NCBI GenBank assembly: GCA_025450195.1
Contig: JANWHW010000021.1
Coordinates: 19,604 to 83,603, forward strand
From: Solirubrobacterales bacterium
GTDB lineage: Bacteria > Actinomycetota > Thermoleophilia > Solirubrobacterales > 70-9
Length of the DNA: 64,000 nucleotides
Reading direction: 5' to 3'
Each line of letters starts with the position of its first letter. Within the stretch, counting starts at the first letter, position 1. Positions 53,000 to 62,026 of this stretch are shown piece after piece. The position numbers were made by a program, and so were the translations under genes. The notes under the pieces are model-generated. The model searched no databases. It saw only the letters and a list, made by a program, of their open reading frames with translations, and was not told the DNA's origin.

Positions 53000-54883
53000 A
53001 TGGCTGCCGCAGATACACTGGCTGCAGTGCCCGTGAGCAGCGAGTCAACCTCCCTCTACCGCCGCCATCGACCCGGTTCCTTCGACGAGGTGGTCGGCCA
53101 GTCGCACGTCGTGCGCACTCTGCGCAACGCGGTCGAGCAGGACAAGGTCCACCACGCCTACCTGTTCGTCGGCTCGCGTGGCACCGGCAAGACCTCGATG
53201 GCGAAGATCCTCGCCCGCTCGCTCAACTGTGAACGCAGCGGGCCGACCGTTACCCCGTGCGGGGAGTGCGACGCCTGCGTGACGATTGCAGCTGGGACCT
53301 CGATGGATGTGATCGAGATGGATGCCGCCTCCAACCGCTCGGTTGACGATGTCCGAGACCTGCGTGAACGAGTCGCCTATGCCCCGGCTGGTGGCCACTG
53401 GAAGGTCTACATCCTCGACGAGGCCCACATGCTGACCAAGGAGGCATGGAACGCCTTCCTGAAGACGTTGGAGGAGCCGCCACCGAAAACCGTCTTCGTG
53501 CTCGCCACCACCGAGTCGCACAAGGTGATGGCGACGATCGCCGATCGCTGCCAGCGCTTCGACTTCCAGCGTCCCTCGCTCGAGCAGATATCGGAGGTGC
53601 TGAGGAGGGTCGCCACGGCGGAGGGCATCGAGGTCGACGACGGCGCGGTCGCGATGATCGCGCGCGCCGCCTCCGGCAGCTTCCGCGATGCGCTTGGCAC
53701 GCTCGATCAGTTGGTTGCCTTCGGCGGCAAGCAGGTCGACCTCAAATCGGTGCTCGAGCTGCTCGGCGCCGCCGACGCCGAGCTGCTGTTTGCGGCTGTC
53801 GATGCGATCGTCGCCGAAGACCCAAAGGCGGTGCTGCTCGAGGTCGAGAAGATGGCTCAATCGGGCCGCGACCCAGGTCAGTTCGCCCGCGACCTGCTCT
53901 CCCACCTGCGCCACCTGCTCGTCACCCAGACGGTCGGGGAGGTTCCCAACACGTTTGTGGTTACCGCGACCGATGTCGATCGCCTGGCCGCCCAGGCCGC
54001 CACGGTCGGGGCCGCGACGCTGGTTCGGACGATCGACGAGCTGGCTGCGGCGCTGACCGCGGTGCGCGAGGGCGACGATGCGCGCATGGCCGTCGAGATC
54101 GCACTGCTGAAGGCGGCGCGACCCGACCTGGACCCCTCGACCGAGGGCCTGGTTCGTCGCATCGAGCGGCTCGAGGGGCAGGGGGCTTCGCCTGCGGGTC
54201 CTGACGCGCCAGGGGACCCACCGCCCCCTCCGGTAGCTAAAGCTTCCTCAGGGGCGGTACCCCCTGGCGCGCCACCCGCAGGAGAGGCGCCTGCGGATCA
54301 CGTTGCTGGCCCTCCGGCATCCGCTGCAGCAGCCCAGCCGAAGGACGCGCCCAAGCCAGCGAAGCCGACGAGCCCGCAGTCGCCGCCAGAGCCCGAGGCT
54401 TCTGGCGAGAGCGCATCTCCCGCGGGTGGTGTCGAGGATGGGTCGTCGCTCGCAGACCGTGAGGACGACGCGACATCCTCGGCGACAGTGCCCACGGGCC
54501 AAAGCGGCTCTGCTTTGAGCCTGGAGGATGTCGGTCGCATCTGGCCGGCGGTCCTCGACCACCTGCGCCAATCGAAAAATCCCGCTCTCGCGGCGGCGTT
54601 CGAGGGCGCTCGGCCCGTCGCGATCGACCCAGCGCAGGCGATGGTGACGATCGGCTTTCCCGTCAACTCCACTTTCAACAAGCGCAAGGCGGAGGGCCCC
54701 GAGAAGCGCGAACAGCTGGCAGCGGCACTGGAGGCGGTGACCGGCGAGCGGCTTACTCCGATCTACGAGATGCTTGACGACGAGTCGGCTTCAGAGGAGC
54801 ACTCCGCGACCAAGGAGCCTCTGGACACGGACGCACTGGTGGAGCGAATCAAGAGCGAGTTCGACGCGGAGGAGGTCAGCTAG
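53000..54883 (+). CDS. dnaX: DNA polymerase III subunit gamma/tau
   Basis: 627 aa clamp-loader ATPase: P-loop GSRGTGKTS near residue 57, a four-Cys zinc finger (C..CGECDAC), Walker B LDEAHML, the SRC-type TTESHK loop, and a Pro/Ala/Ser-rich linker (about 395-500) before a C-terminal tau-like domain. ATG 53000 is given, but a -10-like TACACT at 53014-53019 stands 7 nt before a GTG at 53027, so a leaderless start there is likely. Confidence 0.95.
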   Translation: MAAADTLAAVPVSSESTSLYRRHRPGSFDEVVGQSHVVRTLRNAVEQDKVHHAYLFVGSRGTGKTSMAKILARSLNCERSGPTVTPCGECDACVTIAAGTSMDVIEMDAASNRSVDDVRDLRERVAYAPAGGHWKVYILDEAHMLTKEAWNAFLKTLEEPPPKTVFVLATTESHKVMATIADRCQRFDFQRPSLEQISEVLRRVATAEGIEVDDGAVAMIARAASGSFRDALGTLDQLVAFGGKQVDLKSVLELLGAADAELLFAAVDAIVAEDPKAVLLEVEKMAQSGRDPGQFARDLLSHLRHLLVTQTVGEVPNTFVVTATDVDRLAAQAATVGAATLVRTIDELAAALTAVREGDDARMAVEIALLKAARPDLDPSTEGLVRRIERLEGQGASPAGPDAPGDPPPPPVAKASSGAVPPGAPPAGEAPADHVAGPPASAAAAQPKDAPKPAKPTSPQSPPEPEASGESASPAGGVEDGSSLADREDDATSSATVPTGQSGSALSLEDVGRIWPAVLDHLRQSKNPALAAAFEGARPVAIDPAQAMVTIGFPVNSTFNKRKAEGPEKREQLAAALEAVTGERLTPIYEMLDDESASEEHSATKEPLDTDALVERIKSEFDAEEVS

Positions 54884-55234
54884 GTGACACGAGGCGGCCC
54901 GGGGGGCTTCGACATGAACGCCCTGATGAAACAGGCGCAGAAGATGCAGAGCGAGATGCTGCAGGCGCAGGAGCAGCTCAAAGACGAGGTGGTCGAGGCC
55001 AGCGCCGGCGGCGGCATGGTCAAGGTGAAGATGGGCGGCGATCTGACGCTGCGCGAGATCGTCATCGACCCCGAGGCCATCGATCCCGAGGAGGCGGAGC
55101 TGCTTGCGGACATGGTCCAAGCCGCGGTCAACGAGGGGCTGCGCGCCGCCCAAGAGCTGGCCAGCTCGAAAATGGGCGGGATCACGGGTGGTATGGGGGG
55201 CGCGGGTGGCCTTGGAGGCCTGCCCGGGGTCTGA
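54884..55234 (+). CDS. Nucleoid-associated protein, YbaB/EbfC family
   Basis: 116 aa. NALMKQAQKMQSEMLQAQEQ and VKVKMGGDLTLREIVIDPEA are characteristic. A DNA-binding dimer usually encoded between dnaX and recR, as here. GTG start one base after the dnaX stop, with GGAGG 8 nt upstream. Gly-rich tail. Confidence 0.92.
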   Translation: MTRGGPGGFDMNALMKQAQKMQSEMLQAQEQLKDEVVEASAGGGMVKVKMGGDLTLREIVIDPEAIDPEEAELLADMVQAAVNEGLRAAQELASSKMGGITGGMGGAGGLGGLPGV

Positions 55235-55307
55235 CCTCCCGCCTAGACTCGACCGCACAGATTGAAGACCTGCGGCTGGGGCCGGAGAGGGAGATAAAGA
55301 GGCGCAA

Positions 55308-56885
55308 ATGGCTGAAGCGATGTACGACTACGTGATTGTCGGTGCCGGTTCGGCCGGCTGCGTGCTTGCCGCGCGGCTCTCCGAGGATCCCGACGTAAGC
55401 GTGCTGCTGCTCGAGGCCGGGCCGCCTGACGTCAACGACAACATCCACGTCCCGCTCGGCTACCTGAAGCTGACGGGCACCGAGGTCGACTGGGGCTACA
55501 GCACCGCGCCGGAGCCGCACTGCAACGGGCGCCGGATAACCCTGCCGCGAGGACGGGTCCTGGGGGGCTCCTCGTCGGTCAACGCGATGGTCTACATCCG
55601 CGGCAACCGCCGCGACTACGACGACTGGGGCGTGTCGGGGTGGGCTTGGGACGATCTCTTCCCCTACTTCCTCAAGGCCGAGGACAACGAGCGGGGCGCA
55701 TCCGATTGGCACGCGGTCGGTGGGCCGCTGCCCGTCTCCGACCAACGCTCGGGCAACAAGATCACCCCCGCCTTCGTCGAGGCCGGGGTCGAAGCGGGCC
55801 TGGCACGCAACGAGGACTTCAACGGCGCCGAGCAGGACGGCGTCGGGATGTATCAGGTGACGCAGCGAGGGGGGATGCGCGCCAGCGCGGCCGTCGCTTA
55901 CCTGCACCCGGCGATGGAGCGCCCGAACCTGACCGTGATGCCTTACATGCACGTCGACCGGATCCTGTTCGACGGCACCCGCGCAGTGGGTGTCGAGGCG
56001 AGTCAACTCGGCCAGGCGCAGGAGCTGCGCGCCCAGCGCGAGGTGATCCTCTGCGGCGGCGCCTACAACTCACCGAAGCTGCTGATGCTCTCGGGGGTCG
56101 GCCCCGCGGAGCACCTGACGATGCGCGAAGTCGAGGTCTTGCTCGATCAGCCGGCGGTGGGGGAGAACCTCAGCGACCACACCGCCGCCTACAGCGTCTG
56201 GACAACTCCGGAGCCGGAGAGCCTGCTGCTGGCGCTGGAGCCGGCGGCACTTGAGGAGTTCACGGCGACGCAGACCGGCCCGTTCGCCTCCAACCTGGCC
56301 GAGTCCGGCGGATTCGCTCGGGTTGGCGACGGCGCCGAGGCGCCGGACGTTCAGATCCACGTCGCGCCGATCCAGATCGTCGATGAGGGCACGAAAGACC
56401 CCGAAGCACACGGCGTCTGGGTCTCTCCCTGCCTGCTCACCCCGAGCAGCCGCGGTTCTGTGCGGCTTGCCTCCAAAGATCCGACCGCGAAGCCGATCAT
56501 CCGCAACGCCTTCTACGAGGACGGGGCCGACATGACGCAGATGGTCGATGCGCTGCGGCTCGTCGAGGAGATATGCGCTCAACCGGCCTTCAAGCCCTAC
56601 TGCGCCGAGCGCTTCACGGCGCCGGGCGGAGAATCCGATGACGACTTCCGAGCTCACGCTGCCGCGACGACCTATGAGATCTACCACCCGGTTGGCACCT
56701 GCGCGATCGGCTCCGTGGTCGATGCCGATCTGCGTGTGAACGGCCTGGAGGCCCTGCGCGTCGTCGATGCCTCTGTGATGCCGACGGTCCCGCGTGGCAA
56801 CACCAACGCGCCGACGATCGCGATCGCCGAGCGCGCTTCCGACTTGATCCGTGGCAACCCCGCCCCCGATGGAGCTGCGGCTTGA
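55308..56885 (+). CDS. GMC-family FAD oxidoreductase (choline/alcohol dehydrogenase-like)
   Basis: 525 aa. FAD-binding YVIVGAGSAGCVLAARLSE at the start, the GMC signature RGRVLGGSSSVNAMVYIRG near residue 85, and the active-site region YHPVGTCAIG with PRGNTNAPT near the end. It oxidises an alcohol. It is inserted between ybaB and recR, overlapping recR by 4 nt, an unusual operon partner for repair genes. Confidence 0.92.
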   Translation: MAEAMYDYVIVGAGSAGCVLAARLSEDPDVSVLLLEAGPPDVNDNIHVPLGYLKLTGTEVDWGYSTAPEPHCNGRRITLPRGRVLGGSSSVNAMVYIRGNRRDYDDWGVSGWAWDDLFPYFLKAEDNERGASDWHAVGGPLPVSDQRSGNKITPAFVEAGVEAGLARNEDFNGAEQDGVGMYQVTQRGGMRASAAVAYLHPAMERPNLTVMPYMHVDRILFDGTRAVGVEASQLGQAQELRAQREVILCGGAYNSPKLLMLSGVGPAEHLTMREVEVLLDQPAVGENLSDHTAAYSVWTTPEPESLLLALEPAALEEFTATQTGPFASNLAESGGFARVGDGAEAPDVQIHVAPIQIVDEGTKDPEAHGVWVSPCLLTPSSRGSVRLASKDPTAKPIIRNAFYEDGADMTQMVDALRLVEEICAQPAFKPYCAERFTAPGGESDDDFRAHAAATTYEIYHPVGTCAIGSVVDADLRVNGLEALRVVDASVMPTVPRGNTNAPTIAIAERASDLIRGNPAPDGAAA

Positions 56886-57484
56886 GCGCCGAGGGCCCGG
56901 CACCGCTGGCGCGCCTCGTTGCCGAGCTGGCACGCCTGCCGGGGATTGGCCAGCGCACTGCGCAGCGGCTTGCCTTCTACATCCTGCGTGCGCCCGACGA
57001 GGAGACGGCGGCGCTTGCCACGGCGATCCATGAGGTGAAGGAGAAGGTCGGGCTCTGCGAGCGTTGCTTCAACCTCTCCGAGGGCCCGCTTTGTCGCATT
57101 TGCTCCGATCCAGGCCGCGATCAGGCGACGATCTGCGTTCTCGAGGAGCCGGCAGACGTGATTTCGCTCGAGCGTACCCACGAGTACCGAGGCCTCTACC
57201 ACGTGCTCGGCGGGGCCCTGTCTCCGATCGACGGGGTCGACGCGGAGGACCTAAAGATCGCCGAGTTGGGTCAGCGTGTGGATGACGGCGGGATCGAGGA
57301 GGTGGTGCTTGCCACCAACCCGACCACGACAGGCGAGGCGACCGCCCTCTACGTCGCCGAGCTGCTGCGTGGGAAGGTGAGGGTCACTCGGCTTGCCAGC
57401 GGCTTGCCGATCGGCGCCGATCTCGAGCACGCCGACGAGGTCACCCTGGGCAAGGCGCTGGCGGGCCGTCTCAGCCTCGACTGA
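56882..57484 (+). CDS. recR: Recombination mediator RecR
   Basis: 200 aa, full length. HhH motif (LPGIGQRTAQRLAFYIL), four-Cys zinc finger (CERCFNLSEGPLCRIC) and Toprim domain (ICVLEEPADVISLERT ... LATNPTTTGEATA). It loads RecA at gaps with RecF/RecO. It overlaps the GMC gene and is followed by a terminator. Confidence 0.95.
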   Translation: MSAEGPAPLARLVAELARLPGIGQRTAQRLAFYILRAPDEETAALATAIHEVKEKVGLCERCFNLSEGPLCRICSDPGRDQATICVLEEPADVISLERTHEYRGLYHVLGGALSPIDGVDAEDLKIAELGQRVDDGGIEEVVLATNPTTTGEATALYVAELLRGKVRVTRLASGLPIGADLEHADEVTLGKALAGRLSLD

Positions 57485-57535
57485 GCGGCGCATTCGGCTC
57501 GGCGGAGCCAGGCACAAGTCAATTGGACGATTGTC

Positions 57536-57557
57536 GGCCCGCAAATAGCGGGTTTTT
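57536..57557 (+). terminator. Intrinsic terminator after recR
   Basis: Stem CCCGC/GCGGG with a 5-nt AAATA loop followed by TTTTT. It ends the dnaX-ybaB-GMC-recR operon. Confidence 0.7.
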
Positions 57558-57595
57558 GGCCCTCTGGTGTCCGGCGCTTTCGCGAGGGTTTCGGT

Positions 57596-58405
57596 GTGGG
57601 TACCAGCAGCCGCACGACTGGCGACGAGGGTGGCGACGATTCCGCAGCCCGGCGGCTCGCTCGGGAGGTGTCCTCGCTGCAGGCCGCCTTGCTCGGAAAG
57701 CTGCACGATGAGCTGGACGGCAAGGACCCGGCGCTGTTTGCGGCCGCGGCGCAGAAGCTCGCCGAGGAGTTCGGATCGGTGACCGCCACTACCGTCGGCG
57801 CGCTCTGGGAGCAGCAAGGGGCCGAACCAGCCCCCAGCCCTGCCCCGGCCCCGGGGCCGGGCGCAGCTGACACCTGGAGCGGGCAGGCGACAGGGCACGG
57901 GACCGGGGCGGGGGGTGAGCGCCATGCGAGCCTCTACCGGCCGGGCGAGATGCGACGCCGCCTCGATCAGCTGGTCGAAGCAAACAAACGCTACGGGCAT
58001 CCCTTTGGCTTGGTTGTGTTCGATGTTGACGGGCCCGGGGCGCGAAACGGGCACGGCGGTGGCAGCCAGGAAGCGGCGCTCGCGATCGTCGCCGCGGCTC
58101 TGCACGACAGCATCAGGGTGGTTGACGAGGCCTTCCCGCTCGAGGACGAAGGCGTCTGCGTTCTGGCGCCCAATCAGACAACGGTGGCCGGCGTGCAGAT
58201 GGCGGAGCGGCTGCTGCGGATACTCGATGAGCTGGAGGCTTCGGGGGGGCTTCGGATCGCGATTACGGCCGGGGTCGTTGCCTGTCCCGAACACGGCACC
58301 GGTGCGGAAGGCCTTCTACACAAGGCCGATGAGGCGATGTGGCGAGCTCGTGCAGTGGGCCAGCCGGTGGGCGTTGGCGCCATGGAACCTGTGCAAGATC
58401 GCTAA
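57596..58405 (+). CDS. Degenerate GGDEF-like protein
   Basis: 269 aa. N-terminal helical region, a Pro/Ala linker (about 75-95), then a GGDEF-fold domain: EANKRYGHPFGLVVFDVDG, then FPLEDEGVCVLAP where GG[DE]EF should be, and a C-terminal ADEAMWRAR motif typical of the fold. The signature is lost, so cyclase activity is unlikely; a c-di-GMP-binding or structural role is possible. GTG start. Confidence 0.75.
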   Translation: MGTSSRTTGDEGGDDSAARRLAREVSSLQAALLGKLHDELDGKDPALFAAAAQKLAEEFGSVTATTVGALWEQQGAEPAPSPAPAPGPGAADTWSGQATGHGTGAGGERHASLYRPGEMRRRLDQLVEANKRYGHPFGLVVFDVDGPGARNGHGGGSQEAALAIVAAALHDSIRVVDEAFPLEDEGVCVLAPNQTTVAGVQMAERLLRILDELEASGGLRIAITAGVVACPEHGTGAEGLLHKADEAMWRARAVGQPVGVGAMEPVQDR

Positions 58406-58468
58406 CAGTTTTGGGGAATTTGCCGATAACTGGTGTAAACCCGGAAATCCGGTGCCAGAATCCTCGAC

Positions 58469-59308
58469 ATGCCTGGGATAAGAACAAATGCAGCAGCCGA
58501 AGTGCTTGGGGTCAGCCCCAACACTTTGCGCAGCTGGGAGCGCCGCTACGGCTACCCAACGCCGAAGCGCACCGTCGGCAACCATCGCAACTACGAGCTG
58601 GTCGAGCTGCAAACTCTCCGCGACGCCCTGGTCGAGACCGGCAACATCTCTTCGGCGATCGAGCTGTCGCGCCAGCGCCAGGCGGCACCGCCAAGCGACG
58701 ACAGTTTGCTCGCGGCATTTGAGAGCTTCGATGAGGGCGCTGCCGACCGAGCGGTCGAGGAGAGCCTGGTCCTGCGCCCGCTCGAGCGGACCGTTGAGGA
58801 GCTGCTGCTCCCGGCGGTCGACCAGCTTGCCGCCGATCAGGGGCGTGAGGCGGAGCTCGAGTTCGCCGCTCGCTGGGCGATGGGATGGCTGCATGGTGCC
58901 CGCCGGCTCGCTCCGGCTGCCTCTCGGCCAGCGGGGGTCCTGCTGCTCGATTCGAGCCGTGGCCAAGACGCTGAGGCCGTCCATGCGCAGGCGCTCGATC
59001 TGACCCTGCGGCGGGCCGGCTTCCGCGTGTTGATGCTCTCCAACGAGCTTGGCGATGAGCGGCTCGAGCGTGCGCTGCGCGCTCTCGACCCAACCGCGAT
59101 CCTTCTCTGTGGCCCTGGTGCCGACACGCCGTCCGCGGTGAAGCTGGTCCGCAAGGTTCGGGAGGTGGGCATCGACGCCCCCCTCTATGGCTTCCGCGCC
59201 AGCGGCCTGATCGGCGATGCGGTTCCCACCGCCGGCGAGCGCCCCAGCAATGTGACGGAGATGCTCAACGCAGACCTCCGCCGCCGCGCCACCCGCGCCT
59301 TCGCGTAA
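58469..59308 (+). CDS. MerR-type regulator with B12-binding-like C-terminal domain
   Basis: 279 aa. MerR helix-turn-helix at the start (AAEVLGVSPNTLRSWERRYG), a helical middle like the B12-binding_2 region (LLLPAVDQLAADQGREAELE), and a Rossmann-like C-terminal domain. The cobalamin motif ExHxxG appears as EAVHAQA, keeping the His but losing the Gly. Relatives (CarH/LitR) are light or B12 sensors; here cofactor binding is uncertain. Confidence 0.82.
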   Translation: MPGIRTNAAAEVLGVSPNTLRSWERRYGYPTPKRTVGNHRNYELVELQTLRDALVETGNISSAIELSRQRQAAPPSDDSLLAAFESFDEGAADRAVEESLVLRPLERTVEELLLPAVDQLAADQGREAELEFAARWAMGWLHGARRLAPAASRPAGVLLLDSSRGQDAEAVHAQALDLTLRRAGFRVLMLSNELGDERLERALRALDPTAILLCGPGADTPSAVKLVRKVREVGIDAPLYGFRASGLIGDAVPTAGERPSNVTEMLNADLRRRATRAFA

Positions 59309-59385
59309 AACCTGTTTCTAAGCCAGGCCGGTGCCCGCGCCGTATGCGGCTCGAGGTCGTGGCGGTCGCCTGTAGTCTGTTGGAG

Positions 59386-59625
59386 ATGGCGCTTGACCAA
59401 AGCAAGATGGGGCAGGTGGTGGCGGCTCAGATGGAGGCACTCGAAGCCGACTACGGCGAGGACTGCCAGATCGGCGATGTCTGCACGATCGTCGAGGTCC
59501 TCGGCCCTCACGGCTCCCACATCAGGGTTCGCACCAATGACATGCGCCCCCATATCGCCCTTGGCCTTGTCCGCATGGCCGAGCAGGCGATGATCGGCAA
59601 TATGCAGGGCGAGTCTGACGGTTAA
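59386..59625 (+). CDS. Small conserved-looking hypothetical protein
   Basis: 79 aa from ATG 59386 with GGAG directly upstream. It has an acidic middle and a strand-rich core (CTIVEVLGPHGSHIRVRTND). Other ATGs at 59344 and 59407 are possible. It precedes lysC on the same strand. Confidence 0.65.
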   Translation: MALDQSKMGQVVAAQMEALEADYGEDCQIGDVCTIVEVLGPHGSHIRVRTNDMRPHIALGLVRMAEQAMIGNMQGESDG

Positions 59626-59667
59626 GCGTCGTCTGGCTGTCGTCCAACCCATTCCCAGGGGCTCTGC

Positions 59668-60960
59668 ATGAGTGAGGCGAAATCCGACATCGTCGTAATG
59701 AAGTTCGGTGGCACGTCGGTTGCCGGACCCGAGGAGATCAAGCGCGCTGCCAGGCGGATCGTCGCCGCCAGGGAGGGTGGCAGCCGGGTAGTGGCGGTGC
59801 TCTCGGCGCGGGGCAAGACAACCGATGAGCTGGTTGAGCAGGCGCTGGAGATCTCCAAGCGGCCGGACTCACGCGAGATGGACATGCTGCTCTCGACCGG
59901 GGAGCGGATCTCCTGCGCCCTGTGCGCGATGGCGATCCACGACATGGGTCATCAGGCGATTTCGCTGACCGGGTCCCAGGCGGGGATCGTCACCGACTCC
60001 TCCCACACCAGGGCCAAGATCATCGATGTCCGCGCCGATCGGATCAGCGAGAAGCTCGACGAGGACCGGATCGTTCTGGTCGCCGGCTTCCAGGGGGTCT
60101 CAACCGACAGTCTCGATGTGACAACGCTGGGGCGTGGTGGATCCGACACGACAGCCGTCGCGCTCGCCGCGGCGCTGGACGCGAGCGTCTGCGAGATCTA
60201 CACCGACGTGTCGGGAGTTTTCAGCGCCGATCCTCGGATCGTCTCCGATGCCCGCAAGCTGTCGATGGCCTCCTATGAGGAGATGCTCGAGATGTCAGCG
60301 TCGGGGGCCAAGGTCCTGCAGCTTCGCTCGGTCGAGTATGCCCGCAACCACGGGGTGCGCATCCACTGCCGCAGCAGCTTCGAGGACGGCCCCGGTACTC
60401 TCGTGGTCTCCGAGGAGGAGATCGGAAAGGAGAACGTGGAGCAGCCATTTGTCACAGCCGTAACCCACTCGGAGGGGGAGTCGCGGGTAACGCTGACCGG
60501 CATTCTCGATGAGCCCGGCGTGGCCGGCAAAATCTTCACGGCCCTGGCCGACGCCGGCGTCAACGTCGACGTCATCATCCAGAACGAGCCGGTGGGCGAC
60601 GATGCGCTGGCCGATCTCTCCTTCACTGTCGATCGCTCCGATTTGACCACCGCCACCGACACGATCGCCGGTCTCGGCGGGATCAGCCAGGGCGTTCGCA
60701 CCGATGAGCGAATCGGCAAGGTCTCGATCGTCGGCGCCGGCATGCGCTCTCACCCGGGTGTCGCCGCCAAGGTCTTCGAGGTGCTCGGAGAGAGGGAGAT
60801 CAACATCGAGATGATCTCCACGTCGCCGATCAAGATCTCATGCGTGATCTCAGCCGACCGCGTCCCCGATGCGGTCAAGGCCCTTCACGAGGCATTTGAG
60901 CTGGAGGCGGACGCAATTCGCCCCGAGGCCCCAGCAGACCCCCCGACGGTCACCAGCTGA
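59668..60960 (+). CDS. lysC: Aspartate kinase
   Basis: 430 aa. MKFGGTSVAG kinase motif near residue 11, the TLGRGGSDTTAVALA motif, the catalytic domain to about 245, then two ACT domains (about 265-415) for feedback control by Lys/Thr. First step of the aspartate pathway to Lys, Met, Thr and Ile. The asd gene follows 22 nt later. Confidence 0.96.
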   Translation: MSEAKSDIVVMKFGGTSVAGPEEIKRAARRIVAAREGGSRVVAVLSARGKTTDELVEQALEISKRPDSREMDMLLSTGERISCALCAMAIHDMGHQAISLTGSQAGIVTDSSHTRAKIIDVRADRISEKLDEDRIVLVAGFQGVSTDSLDVTTLGRGGSDTTAVALAAALDASVCEIYTDVSGVFSADPRIVSDARKLSMASYEEMLEMSASGAKVLQLRSVEYARNHGVRIHCRSSFEDGPGTLVVSEEEIGKENVEQPFVTAVTHSEGESRVTLTGILDEPGVAGKIFTALADAGVNVDVIIQNEPVGDDALADLSFTVDRSDLTTATDTIAGLGGISQGVRTDERIGKVSIVGAGMRSHPGVAAKVFEVLGEREINIEMISTSPIKISCVISADRVPDAVKALHEAFELEADAIRPEAPADPPTVTS

Positions 60961-60982
60961 ACCCGGCCGTCATACTCGGGAA

Positions 60983-62026
60983 ATGGCGGGCGATGGGTAC
61001 AGAGTCGGTGTGCTTGGCGCAACTGGAGCGGTTGGCGCGACGATCCTCAGTGTGCTGGCCGAGCGGGAATTTCCCGCTGCTCAGGTGGTGCCCTTCGCCT
61101 CGGAGCGCTCGGTTGGGCGTGAGATCGAGTGGAACGGTTCGCTTCTCGAGTGCCAGCCTCTGAGTCAGCAGACGATTCAGGGCCTTGACGTCGTCCTCTC
61201 CTCGGCGGGCGGCGCGGTCAGCTCCGAGTGGGCGCCCCAGTTCGTCGAGGCCGGCGCCGTCGTGGTCGACAACACCAGCCACTGGCGCATGCACGATGAG
61301 GTGCCGCTGGTCGTAGCCGAGGTCAATCCCGATGCCGCCGCCGACCACAAGGGGATCGTCGCCAATCCCAATTGCACGACGATGGTAATGATGATGGCGC
61401 TGGCGCCTATCCACCGCGCGGTGGGCCTCGAGCGCCTCGTCGTCTCCACCTACCAGGCGGTCTCGGGCACCGGTCAAAAGGCCATTGACGAGCTGCGCAC
61501 TCAGTCCAAGCAGGTTCTGGAGGGGGATGAGCATCCCCCCGGCGCGGTCTACCCTCACCGGATTGCCTTCAATGTGCTGCCGCAGGTCGAGGTGTTCAAG
61601 GACGGCGACGACTACACGACTGAGGAGCGCAAGGTGATGGCCGAGACGCGCAAGATCCTTGGCGTCGGCGACGAGGTGGCGATCTCGGTGACCTGTGCCC
61701 GCGTGCCGGTTTTCAGCGGCCATTCGGAGTCGATCAACGTGCAGACCGCCGAGAACCTCTCGCCGGAGGACTGCCGGGCGCTGCTTGCCAAGTCCCCGGG
61801 CGTCGTCGTCGTCGACGATCCCGTCGCCGGCGACTACCCGATGGCGATCGATGCAGCCGGCCGCGACGAGGTGCTGGTTGGGCGCATCCGCCGCGATCCC
61901 GATCGCGAGCGCACGCTTAACCTCTGGGTTGCCGGCGACAACCTGCGCAAGGGGGCGGCGACCAATGCCGTTCAGGTCGCCGAGCTGCTGGCCGAGCGCG
62001 ATCTGTTGGGCCCTCGGTCTGAGTAG
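60983..62026 (+). CDS. asd: Aspartate-semialdehyde dehydrogenase
   Basis: 347 aa. NADP-binding GATGAVG at residues 11-17, catalytic Cys in NPNCTTMV near 132, the YQAVSGTGQ loop and His in FSGHSES. ATG 60983 is preceded by a weak GGGAAA; an upstream in-frame ATG at 60869 lies inside lysC and is rejected. Second enzyme of the aspartate pathway, in operon with lysC. Confidence 0.95.
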   Translation: MAGDGYRVGVLGATGAVGATILSVLAEREFPAAQVVPFASERSVGREIEWNGSLLECQPLSQQTIQGLDVVLSSAGGAVSSEWAPQFVEAGAVVVDNTSHWRMHDEVPLVVAEVNPDAAADHKGIVANPNCTTMVMMMALAPIHRAVGLERLVVSTYQAVSGTGQKAIDELRTQSKQVLEGDEHPPGAVYPHRIAFNVLPQVEVFKDGDDYTTEERKVMAETRKILGVGDEVAISVTCARVPVFSGHSESINVQTAENLSPEDCRALLAKSPGVVVVDDPVAGDYPMAIDAAGRDEVLVGRIRRDPDRERTLNLWVAGDNLRKGAATNAVQVAELLAERDLLGPRSE

